Positions 25,074-32,014 of a DNA stretch of 35,825 bases are shown in pieces. The notes beneath the pieces are model-generated. The model was given only the letters and a program-made list of their open reading frames with translations. It had not been told where the DNA came from and did no database searches. The translations under genes and the position numbers were made by a program. The stretch is taken from NCBI GenBank assembly GCA_019113885.1, contig DXGO01000055.1, forward strand, positions 1-35,825, written 5' to 3'. The DNA comes from Candidatus Alistipes intestinipullorum. GTDB taxonomy: Bacteria; Bacteroidota; Bacteroidia; Bacteroidales; Rikenellaceae. The first letter of the stretch is position 1; every line of letters begins with the position of its first letter.

Positions 25074-25646
25074 ATGAAAACCATTTCCGTAAAGGCCGTG
25101 AAGCGCGATGCTTTCGGCAAGAAGGCTGCCAAGACCGTGCGTCGCGAAGGCCTGATCCCCTGCGTATTGTGCGGCAACGGCGAGACCGAGACCTTCTCGG
25201 TGGACCCCCGCGAGATCAAACCCCTGATCTACACCCCCAATTCGTATATCGTCGAGTTTGACGTCGAGGGCAAGAAGGAGCTCGCCGTATTGCGCGAGGC
25301 TCAGTTCCACCCCGTCCGCGAGCAGATCCTCCACATGGACTTCTTCCGCATCGCTGCCGGCAAGCCCGTTTCGATCGCTATTCCGGTGCGTCTGACCGGT
25401 AACGCCGAGGGTGTGAAGGTCGGCGGTAAGCTGACCCTCTCGGCCCGCAAGCTGACGGTGAGCGCCCTGGTCGAGAACCTTCCCGACGAGATCGTCGTGG
25501 ACGTGACCGAGCTGGGTGTCGGCAAAACCATCTTCGTCGGCGACCTGAAGTTCGAGAACCTCAAGTTCGTGACGCCCGCTACGACGGCTGTCTGCGCCGT
25601 ACGTGTCACCCGTGCTTCGCGCGGTGCCGAGGCTGCTGCGAAATAG
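25074..25646 (+). CDS. rplY: 50S ribosomal protein L25 (Ctc form)
   Basis: 5S-rRNA-binding ribosomal protein, 190 residues. The N-terminal L25 domain (about 1-90: KRDAFGKKAAKTVRREGLIPCVLCG) is followed by the C-terminal beta domain (about 95-185) that defines the longer Ctc/TL5 type. The last residues are Ala-rich. Translation starts at 25074 after a leader of about 87 bases. It is co-transcribed with pth, 19 bases downstream. Confidence 0.95.
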   Translation: MKTISVKAVKRDAFGKKAAKTVRREGLIPCVLCGNGETETFSVDPREIKPLIYTPNSYIVEFDVEGKKELAVLREAQFHPVREQILHMDFFRIAAGKPVSIAIPVRLTGNAEGVKVGGKLTLSARKLTVSALVENLPDEIVVDVTELGVGKTIFVGDLKFENLKFVTPATTAVCAVRVTRASRGAEAAAK

Positions 25647-25665
25647 TCGCTGAGCGATCGCGGTT

Positions 25666-26229
25666 ATGAAATACCTCATTGTTGGGCTCGGGAACATCGG
25701 TGTCGAGTATGCCGGAACCCGCCACAACATCGGATTCAAAGTGTTGGACGCCCTTGCAGAGGCGTCCAACGCTGTTTTTACCACCGCCCGCTATGGCGAT
25801 GTGGCCGAGGTCCGTTACAAGGGGCGTACGCTCCTGTTGCTCAAGCCCTCGACCTACATGAATCTCTCGGGCAAGGCCGTCCGCTACTGGATGGATGCCG
25901 AGAAGATCCCGCTCGAGAACCTGCTCGTCATTTCGGACGACATCGCCTTGCCGTTTGGTACGTTGCGCCTGCGCCCGAAAGGGAGCGCCGGTGGCCATAA
26001 CGGCTTGAAGAACATCGCCGAACTGCTTGGAACCGAGGAGTATGCCCGCATGCGTTTCGGCGTGGGCGGCGATTTTCCGCGGGGCCATCAGGTCGACTAC
26101 GTGCTGGGCGAGTGGACCGAGGAGGAGCGTCAGGCCATGCCCGAACGCCTGAAGGTCTTTGTCGATGCGATCCGTTCGTTCGCTACGCAAGGGTGCGCCA
26201 TGACGATGAACTTCTTCAACCGGAAGTGA
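25666..26229 (+). CDS. pth: Peptidyl-tRNA hydrolase
   Basis: Cytoplasmic esterase, 187 residues, that releases peptides from prematurely dropped peptidyl-tRNA. It begins [24 protein letters not shown], described in two parts: the N-terminal GLGN motif and the catalytic histidine in TRHNIGF (His22). Also seen are [18 protein letters not shown] and [12 protein letters not shown], all family signatures. rplY followed by pth is a common gene pair. A perfect terminator hairpin follows at 26272-26301. Confidence 0.96.
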   Translation: MKYLIVGLGNIGVEYAGTRHNIGFKVLDALAEASNAVFTTARYGDVAEVRYKGRTLLLLKPSTYMNLSGKAVRYWMDAEKIPLENLLVISDDIALPFGTLRLRPKGSAGGHNGLKNIAELLGTEEYARMRFGVGGDFPRGHQVDYVLGEWTEEERQAMPERLKVFVDAIRSFATQGCAMTMNFFNRK

Positions 26230-26271
26230 GTGATATATAGGCTTTTCGGCCTTGTTTTTTTGAATTTTATG

Positions 26272-26301
26272 AGCCGCCGAATGGAAATTTCGGCGGCTTT
26301 T
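26272..26301 (+). terminator. Intrinsic terminator after pth
   Basis: Perfect 10-base stem AGCCGCCGAA / TTCGGCGGCT with a 7-base loop and TTTT. A weaker AGGC/GCCT hairpin with a T7 run precedes it at about 26239-26260. Confidence 0.88.
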
Positions 26302-26375
26302 CTGTGTCATAAGATGATATGTTTTAAAAAGTCCTGGGAATGTAAAATTTAAGTAATTGATTGACAGAGGTTTGA

Positions 26376-26384
26376 GGGGGGGGG
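26376..26384. repeat. G9 homopolymer upstream of the polysaccharide promoter
   Basis: Nine consecutive G, in otherwise AT-rich DNA, 18 bases before the -33 box of the upxY promoter. Runs this long can change length by slippage. Confidence 0.85.
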
Positions 26385-26402
26385 TATTTTGCCTCTTGAA
26401 AA

Positions 26403-26434
26403 TTTGGTTCTTTATGTCTTTTTGGTTACTTTTG
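26403..26434 (+). promoter_or_regulatory. Consensus promoter of the polysaccharide locus
   Basis: TTTG (26403-26406), 20-base spacer, TACTTTTG (26427-26434): full match to TTTG/TAnnTTTG. It drives upxY and presumably the whole operon. No flanking inverted repeats of the type that allow promoter inversion were found. Confidence 0.8.
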
Positions 26435-26437
26435 TCC

Positions 26438-26615
26438 AAAATCGTAAGTATTTTATATACTGAAGAGAGAGGCTGGAGCGAGAAATGCATCTATGGGAGT
26501 AACATAAGTGATTGGTATTCTTGCTTTTGCATGATTACCAATGTCCCTGGGGAATGCCCATACTCGAACAAAAGGCCCTGTAAAGCGGATTCCGGAAAAC
26601 GCAGGAAAATTGGTC
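26438..26615 (+). promoter_or_regulatory. Long untranslated leader of the polysaccharide operon
   Basis: About 178 bases from the predicted transcription start to the upxY ATG. It contains a 7-base perfect hairpin ATTGGTA (26511-26517) with TACCAAT (26536-26542). In Bacteroides fragilis, UpxY proteins act on the leaders of their own capsule operons to prevent premature termination. This leader is the natural candidate site here (inference). Confidence 0.5.
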
Positions 26616-27158
26616 ATGATCGATCAGCAAATAGCCTGGTATGTACTTCGAGTAACCTATCAGCGCGAACTCGCGGCAAAAGAGGCCATGGAGCGCTTCG
26701 GGGTTGAAGCCTATGTTCCAGAACGGTTGGTTCGTCGTCGCGACAGCCATGGACGTTTCAGCACCTTTCGCGAAGCTGCCATCCACAATTATCTTTTTGT
26801 CAGAACCTCAAAACTCGTTATCGATGATTTGAAGACTTTTCGTCTGCCAATGTTACGATATGTAATGCATGTGGTGGACGGAGTGAGGTGCCCGATGACC
26901 GTTCCGGAGATGCAGATGCGGCACTTCATCGCTATCACGGGAAACCGCGAGGCGCGAATTCTTTACCTTTCGCCGTTGGAACCCGAATTGATGAAGGGAG
27001 ATCGTGTGCGGATTACGGGAGGACCGTTAGAGGGGGTGGAAGGGAAGTTCGTGCGAATCCGAAATACGAAAGAACGTTGTGTCGTTGTTACGATCGAAGG
27101 GATTGCCGCGGTAGCGACTGCGGATGTCTCCCCGGCCCTGGTCGAAAAGATTCCGTAA
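26616..27158 (+). CDS. UpxY-type transcription antiterminator (NusG-like)
   Basis: Locus-specific NusG paralogue, 180 residues from the ATG at 26616, which gives MIDQQIAWYVLRVTYQREL, the usual NGN-domain start; an in-frame ATG at 26541 would add 25 unlikely residues and lies in the leader hairpin. The NGN domain (about 8-105) has WYVLRV, EAYVPE and NYLFVR. A KOW-like region follows (about 125-165: KGDRVRITGGPLEGVEGKFV). Such proteins bind RNA polymerase and let it read through long polysaccharide operons. No UpxZ-like inhibitor gene follows. It is the first gene of the locus. Confidence 0.9.
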   Translation: MIDQQIAWYVLRVTYQRELAAKEAMERFGVEAYVPERLVRRRDSHGRFSTFREAAIHNYLFVRTSKLVIDDLKTFRLPMLRYVMHVVDGVRCPMTVPEMQMRHFIAITGNREARILYLSPLEPELMKGDRVRITGGPLEGVEGKFVRIRNTKERCVVVTIEGIAAVATADVSPALVEKIP

Positions 27159-27260
27159 ATGTCGTTGGTCGGTTTTGGCGTATCGATGGCTCTGGTTGTC
27201 GCCGCATTGGAAAACAGACTGGAAAATCTAGCTCAAAATGGAATCGATCGTTGGAAATAG
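27159..27260 (+). CDS. Possible 33-residue small protein after upxY
   Basis: An ATG directly abuts the upxY stop codon and opens a frame of 33 codons ending in TAG. The peptide starts with a hydrophobic segment (MSLVGFGVSMALVVAAL) followed by a polar tail (ENRLENLAQNGIDRWK), like a short membrane peptide. No homologue is recognised and coding evidence is limited to position and composition. It may be chance. The remaining bases to 27324 hold no other feature. Confidence 0.3.
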   Translation: MSLVGFGVSMALVVAALENRLENLAQNGIDRWK

Positions 27261-27324
27261 GTTGTCTCGTTGGTGTTGCAATTTCCACGTTCGATAAAAA
27301 AGAGGAAGAAATTCACATTTAGCC

Positions 27325-28497
27325 ATGGAAGTTTACACATTCATTCAGATTGTATTACTCCCCTTCTTTACGGCATTGTTGTGTGTCGCCCTTGTTCATC
27401 CTACCATGGTTCGTATCGCACTCCTGAAAGGGATTGTCGATGTTCCGAACGCCCGCAAGCTTCAGCGGACCCCAGTTCCGATTCTGGGGGGTGTCAGTGT
27501 GTTCCTGGGTATCGTTGTCGGACTGGGCGTTACGAGTGTCTTCGAAAACTGCACCGACCTGTTCGTCGTTGTCATGGCGGCTACCGTCATGCTCTATATG
27601 GGAATCGGAGATGACATTTTGGGCCTGTCTCCCAGAATTCGTTTCATCGTCGAGATACTCATGGTCCTGTGTCTGATCGGGATTGGAGGTTACAGCCTGA
27701 ATGATTTTCATGGTCTTTGGGGGCTGGAGCTCATCCCTGGCTGGGTGGCAATTCCTCTGACGATCTTTGCTTCTGTGGGAATCATCAATGCGATCAACCT
27801 GATCGATGGCGTAGATGGCCTTTCCTCGGGATTCTGTATCATAGCCTGCATCATGTTTGGAAGTTTGTTTTACTTGTCGGGCGATGCTTCCATGACCATT
27901 TTGGCGGCATTGTCGGCCGGAGCTTTGGTCCCTTTTTTCTTTCACAACGTATACGGGAAAACTTCGAAAATGTTTATTGGCGACGGGGGGACGCTTGTCC
28001 TGGGAGTCATCATTTCGGTCTTTGTGATCCGGATGTTGCAACACGATACCCCTTGCGGATGGTATGTCGATCATGGCATGGGGTTGATCCCCTTCACGTT
28101 GGCGGTACTTTCCGTTCCGGTATTTGACACGTTACGGGTGATGACTGCACGCATTCTTCGGGGGCACTCTCCGTTTCTGCCGGATAAGACCCATCTGCAC
28201 CATCTGTTTATTTCGCTGGGGTTCTCACATGCCGGAACAACGGGGGTCATTCTGACTCTGAATACATTGGTCGTCCTTCTTTGGTGGGCGATGTATGCTG
28301 CGGGGGCTTCCATTGACATGCAATTGTATGGTGTATTGATTTTGGGATTCCTCATTACGACGGGGTTGTATTATCCGCTGCAGAATTTGAATCCTTCAGG
28401 ACGCCTTCACCGTATATTGCATCACATAGGACATAAGACACATATCGAACGGACGGGATTTATCCTGTGGCTGCAGAATTTGATGGATAAGATGTAA
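27325..28497 (+). CDS. WecA/MraY-family undecaprenyl-phosphate sugar-1-phosphate transferase
   Basis: Polytopic inner-membrane enzyme, 390 residues, expected to start the polysaccharide repeat unit by transferring a HexNAc-phosphate to undecaprenyl phosphate. Motifs: [18 protein letters not shown], the aspartate pair in [30 protein letters not shown] and the cytoplasmic [11 protein letters not shown] histidine block. About eleven hydrophobic helices are present. The VPNARK segment and HLHH block place it in the WecA/TagO side of the family and not with MraY (which is at 15299-16543). The exact sugar (GlcNAc or another HexNAc) is not readable. rfbA follows after 5 bases. Confidence 0.9.
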   Translation: MEVYTFIQIVLLPFFTALLCVALVHPTMVRIALLKGIVDVPNARKLQRTPVPILGGVSVFLGIVVGLGVTSVFENCTDLFVVVMAATVMLYMGIGDDILGLSPRIRFIVEILMVLCLIGIGGYSLNDFHGLWGLELIPGWVAIPLTIFASVGIINAINLIDGVDGLSSGFCIIACIMFGSLFYLSGDASMTILAALSAGALVPFFFHNVYGKTSKMFIGDGGTLVLGVIISVFVIRMLQHDTPCGWYVDHGMGLIPFTLAVLSVPVFDTLRVMTARILRGHSPFLPDKTHLHHLFISLGFSHAGTTGVILTLNTLVVLLWWAMYAAGASIDMQLYGVLILGFLITTGLYYPLQNLNPSGRLHRILHHIGHKTHIERTGFILWLQNLMDKM

Positions 28498-28502
28498 AAA
28501 TC

Positions 28503-29378
28503 ATGAAAGGCATAGTTTTGGCGGGCGGTAGCGGCACGCGCCTCTATCCGGTGACCAAAGGTGTGAGCAAGCAACTGTTGCCGGTTTATGACAAACCGAT
28601 GGTTTATTATCCCATCTCGGTGCTGATGCTCGCAGGTATCCGGGAGATTCTCATCATCTCCACTCCCCAGGATTTGCCGGGATTCAAACGGTTGCTGGGT
28701 GACGGATCAGACTATGGAGTCCGCTTCGAATATGCCGAACAGCCCTCTCCTGACGGCCTGGCGCAGGCGTTTATCATCGGAGCGGACTTTATCGGCAATG
28801 ATTCGGTATGTCTGGTCCTCGGTGACAACATTTTCCACGGCGCCGGATTCTCCGGAATACTCAAGGAGGCGGTGCGCACGGCTGAGGAGGAACGGAAGGC
28901 GACGGTCTTCGGCTACTGGGTGAGCGATCCCGAACGTTATGGCGTCGCGGAGTTCGACAAGCAAGGCAACTGCCTCTCGATCGAGGAGAAGCCCGCACAT
29001 CCCAAATCCAACTACGCCGTGGTGGGGCTGTACTTCTACCCCAATAAGGTGGTTGACGTTGCTAAGAGCATAAAACCCTCGGCCCGCGGGGAACTGGAGA
29101 TCACGACCGTGAACCAACGCTTCCTGGAGGACGGGGAGCTGAAGGTGCAGACCCTCGGCCGCGGCTTCGCGTGGCTCGACACGGGCACGCATGACTCGCT
29201 GAGCGAGGCGTCGACCTTTATCGAGGTTATCGAGAAGCGCCAGGGGCTGAAGATTGCCTGTTTGGAAAGCATTGCCTACCGTAAAGGATGGATCAGCAGT
29301 GAGAAGCTGAGAACCCTTGCTCAGCCCATGCTGAAGAACCAATACGGGCAATTTTTGCTGAAAGAGCTCGATGAGTAG
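28503..29378 (+). CDS. rfbA: Glucose-1-phosphate thymidylyltransferase
   Basis: Cytoplasmic nucleotidyltransferase (RmlA), 291 residues, the first step of dTDP-L-rhamnose synthesis: dTTP plus glucose-1-phosphate gives dTDP-glucose. It starts with [18 protein letters not shown], containing the GGSGTRL nucleotide-binding motif, and has [15 protein letters not shown], the LGDNIFHG block, the catalytic-region segment [15 protein letters not shown] and the TGTHDSL motif near the C-terminus. Length is standard. It heads the rfbACDB block. Confidence 0.97.
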   Translation: MKGIVLAGGSGTRLYPVTKGVSKQLLPVYDKPMVYYPISVLMLAGIREILIISTPQDLPGFKRLLGDGSDYGVRFEYAEQPSPDGLAQAFIIGADFIGNDSVCLVLGDNIFHGAGFSGILKEAVRTAEEERKATVFGYWVSDPERYGVAEFDKQGNCLSIEEKPAHPKSNYAVVGLYFYPNKVVDVAKSIKPSARGELEITTVNQRFLEDGELKVQTLGRGFAWLDTGTHDSLSEASTFIEVIEKRQGLKIACLESIAYRKGWISSEKLRTLAQPMLKNQYGQFLLKELDE

Positions 29379-29393
29379 CATAACAACAGACCG

Positions 29394-29969
29394 ATGAAGA
29401 TCATTCCTACGGACATAAAGGAGGTTGTCGTCATTGCTCCCCGGCTTTTTGAGGATGCCCGCGGCTATTTTTTCGAAAGTTGGACCGAAGAATGGTTCAA
29501 TGCGGCGGTTCGTCCGATCCGGTTTGTCCAGGATAACGAAAGCAAATCGTGCTATGGGGTGGTGCGGGGCCTTCATTACCAAAAGGGCCGTTTCGCACAG
29601 TCGAAACTGGTGCGGGTCATCCGTGGCCGGGTTCTGGATGTGGCGGTGGATATCCGTCGCGGGTCTCCGACCTTCGGACAACATGTCGCCGTGGAGCTTT
29701 CGGAGGAGAACCATTGGCAGCTGTTCATCCCGAGAGGTTTTGCCCACGGTTTTTCCGTGCTGAGCGAAGAGGCGGTGTTCCAATACAAGTGCGACAACTA
29801 TTATGCACCGCAACAGGAAGGCGCCATCGCATGGGATGATCCCGATCTCGGGATCGATTGGCGTCTCCCTGCCGGGGATATCATTCTTTCGGCCAAGGAC
29901 GCCGCTCATCCCCGGTTTCGGGAGGCCGGGGAGTTGTTCGACTACAACGAAGACTATTATGCAGAGTAA
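29394..29969 (+). CDS. rfbC: dTDP-4-dehydrorhamnose 3,5-epimerase
   Basis: Cupin-fold cytoplasmic epimerase (RmlC), 191 residues, third step of the dTDP-rhamnose pathway. The active-site histidine lies in VRGLHYQ. Also seen are QSKLVRVIRGRVLDVAVD, the HWQLFIPRGFAHGF block and the YKCDNYYAPQQEGAIAWDDP segment. It starts 15 bases after rfbA and overlaps the rfbD start by 11 bases. Confidence 0.96.
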   Translation: MKIIPTDIKEVVVIAPRLFEDARGYFFESWTEEWFNAAVRPIRFVQDNESKSCYGVVRGLHYQKGRFAQSKLVRVIRGRVLDVAVDIRRGSPTFGQHVAVELSEENHWQLFIPRGFAHGFSVLSEEAVFQYKCDNYYAPQQEGAIAWDDPDLGIDWRLPAGDIILSAKDAAHPRFREAGELFDYNEDYYAE

Positions 29970-30840
29970 ACGTATTCTCGTTACGGGTAGCAACGGCCAG
30001 TTGGGCCGGGCTTTGCAACGTCTGGGTGCTGTTTCTCCTCATACGTATCTTTTTACGGATCTTGAGGAGCTGGATATTACCGACCGTCGGGCGGTACTCG
30101 ATTATGTGACGCGCGAGAAGATCGATCTTGTCGTGAATTGTGCCGCCTATACACGAGTTGAACAGGCCGAGGAGGAGGAGTCCGTGGCCGAGGCTGTAAA
30201 TGCTGTTGCCGCCGGGAATCTTGCCGAGGCGGTGAGAACCGTTGGCGGTGTGTTCTTTCATATTTCGACCGACTACGTGTTTGCGGGAGACGGGAACATT
30301 CCTCTGACGGAAGAGATGCCTGTGAATCCTCGGAGTGCCTACGGACGTACGAAGCTTCATGGCGAGGAGGCCATTGCCGCGTCGGGATGCAGGGCGATCG
30401 TTATTCGTACGGCATGGCTTTATTCGGAGTGGGGCACGAATTTCCTGAAGACAATGCTCCGGCTGACCGCCGAACGGGAGACGCTTTCTGTTGTTTTCGA
30501 TCAGGTGGGGAGCCCCACATATGCCGGGGATCTTGCCCTGGCCATCTTTTCCATTATCGAGAACGACTCCTATGAGGGAAACGAAGGCGTCTATCACTTT
30601 TCGAACGAAGGTGTCTGCTCATGGTACGACTTTGCCGTGGAGATTGTCGAAGCCGCAGGACATGACCGCTGCAGAATCGTTCCGTGCCACAGCAATGAAT
30701 TTCCCTCAAAGGTGTGTCGCCCGGCCTATTCGGTGTTGGACAAAAGCAAAATCAAGCGTACCTTTGGCGTGGAAATACCCCATTGGCGGGATTCGATGCG
30801 TTATTGCATCGCGAGAATCATGAAAGCACAAGGGAAGTGA
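29959..30840 (+). CDS. rfbD: dTDP-4-dehydrorhamnose reductase
   Basis: NAD(P)H-dependent cytoplasmic reductase (RmlD), 293 residues, last step to dTDP-L-rhamnose. The ATG at 29959 gives MQSKRILVTGSNGQLGRAL with the cofactor-binding GSNGQLG; it overlaps the end of rfbC by 11 bases, which fits translational coupling, while earlier in-frame ATGs lie inside rfbC. Also seen are NCAAYTRVEQAEEE, FHISTDYVF, the catalytic YGRTK (YxxxK) and RTAWLYSEWGTNF. Its stop shares one base with the rfbB start codon. Confidence 0.96.
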   Translation: MQSKRILVTGSNGQLGRALQRLGAVSPHTYLFTDLEELDITDRRAVLDYVTREKIDLVVNCAAYTRVEQAEEEESVAEAVNAVAAGNLAEAVRTVGGVFFHISTDYVFAGDGNIPLTEEMPVNPRSAYGRTKLHGEEAIAASGCRAIVIRTAWLYSEWGTNFLKTMLRLTAERETLSVVFDQVGSPTYAGDLALAIFSIIENDSYEGNEGVYHFSNEGVCSWYDFAVEIVEAAGHDRCRIVPCHSNEFPSKVCRPAYSVLDKSKIKRTFGVEIPHWRDSMRYCIARIMKAQGK

Positions 30841-31991
30841 TGAAATCAATATTGATCACCGGCGGCGCCGGCTTCATCGGTTCGCACGTGGTACGGCTGT
30901 TCGTGAACAAATACCCCGACTATCGGATCATCAACCTCGACAAGCTGACTTACGCCGGGAACCTGGCCAATCTGAAGGATATCGAGGAGCGCCCGAACTA
31001 TCTATTTGTCAAGGCCGACATCTGCGATTTCGAGAAGATGTGCGAGGTGATGCAAGAGTACCATGTGGACGGCATTATTCACCTGGCTGCCGAAAGCCAC
31101 GTGGACCGTTCGATCAAGGACCCGTTCACCTTCGCACGGACCAACGTCATGGGTACGCTGAGCCTGCTGCAGGCCGCCAAACTTTACTGGGAGTCCCTTC
31201 CCGAGGGTTACGAGGGCAAGCGTTTCTACCACATCTCCACGGACGAGGTATACGGGGCCCTGGAGATGACCCATCCCGAAGGCATCGAACCGCCGTTTAC
31301 CACCAAGGCGTCGTCGGGCAAGCATCACCTGGCCTATGGCGAAGCGTTCTTCTATGAAACGACGAAGTACAATCCGCACAGCCCATACAGCGCGAGCAAG
31401 GCGAGCAGCGACCACTTTGTACGTGCTTACCACGATACCTACGGCATGCCGACGATCGTGACGAACTGCTCGAACAATTATGGCCCCTACCAGTTCCCGG
31501 AGAAGCTGATCCCGCTCTTCATCAACAACATCCGCCACCGCAAGCCGCTGCCGGTGTATGGTAAGGGTGAGAACGTGCGCGACTGGCTCTATGTGGAGGA
31601 CCATGCCCGAGCCATCGACGTAATCTTCCACAACGGGCGGATCGCCGAGACGTACAACATCGGCGGGTTCAACGAGTGGAAGAACATCGACATTATCAAG
31701 GTGGTGATCAATACGGTGGACCGGTTGCTGGGACGTAAGGAGGGAGAGGATATGGATCTGATCACCTATGTAACGGACCGTGCGGGACACGACCTGCGCT
31801 ATGCGATCGACTCGACGAAACTCCAGAAGGAGTTGGGTTGGGAGCCGTCGCTTCAGTTCGAGGAGGGTATCGAGCGGACGGTCCGCTGGTACCTGGACAA
31901 CCAGGAGTGGATGGACAACGTCACTTCGGGCAACTACCAGAAGTATTACGAGGAGATGTACGGAGTTTGTAGAGACGGTATGAATATTTGA
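30840..31991 (+). CDS. rfbB: dTDP-glucose 4,6-dehydratase
   Basis: NAD-dependent SDR enzyme (RmlB), 383 residues, second step of dTDP-rhamnose synthesis. The ATG at 30840 (overlapping the rfbD stop as TGATG) gives MKSILITGGAGFIGSH. Seen: HLAAESHVDRSI, HISTDEVYG, the catalytic YSASK, NCSNNYGPYQFPEKLIPL and GENVRDWLYVEDHA. A segment of about 30 residues after STDEVYG (TKASSGKHHLAYGEAFFYE) makes it longer than the enterobacterial form, as in many Bacteroidales. It completes the four-gene rhamnose set. Confidence 0.97.
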   Translation: MKSILITGGAGFIGSHVVRLFVNKYPDYRIINLDKLTYAGNLANLKDIEERPNYLFVKADICDFEKMCEVMQEYHVDGIIHLAAESHVDRSIKDPFTFARTNVMGTLSLLQAAKLYWESLPEGYEGKRFYHISTDEVYGALEMTHPEGIEPPFTTKASSGKHHLAYGEAFFYETTKYNPHSPYSASKASSDHFVRAYHDTYGMPTIVTNCSNNYGPYQFPEKLIPLFINNIRHRKPLPVYGKGENVRDWLYVEDHARAIDVIFHNGRIAETYNIGGFNEWKNIDIIKVVINTVDRLLGRKEGEDMDLITYVTDRAGHDLRYAIDSTKLQKELGWEPSLQFEEGIERTVRWYLDNQEWMDNVTSGNYQKYYEEMYGVCRDGMNI

Positions 31992-32014
31992 ACCAAAAAC
32001 CATAAATTAGATAC

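Noticed and set aside
25990-26010. Possible alternative start or frameshift in pth around the GGHNG motif.
   Set aside because: The frame is continuous and the family motifs are all in order.
26300-26620. Invertible promoter, as in Bacteroides capsule loci.
   Set aside because: No inverted repeats of useful length flank the promoter; only an imperfect same-orientation repeat was found.
28520-28540. GGCGGTAGCGGC looks like the ops element recognised by RfaH-type antiterminators.
   Set aside because: It encodes the invariant GGSGT motif of rfbA, lies inside the gene, and ops is an enterobacterial signal; the match is explained by coding.
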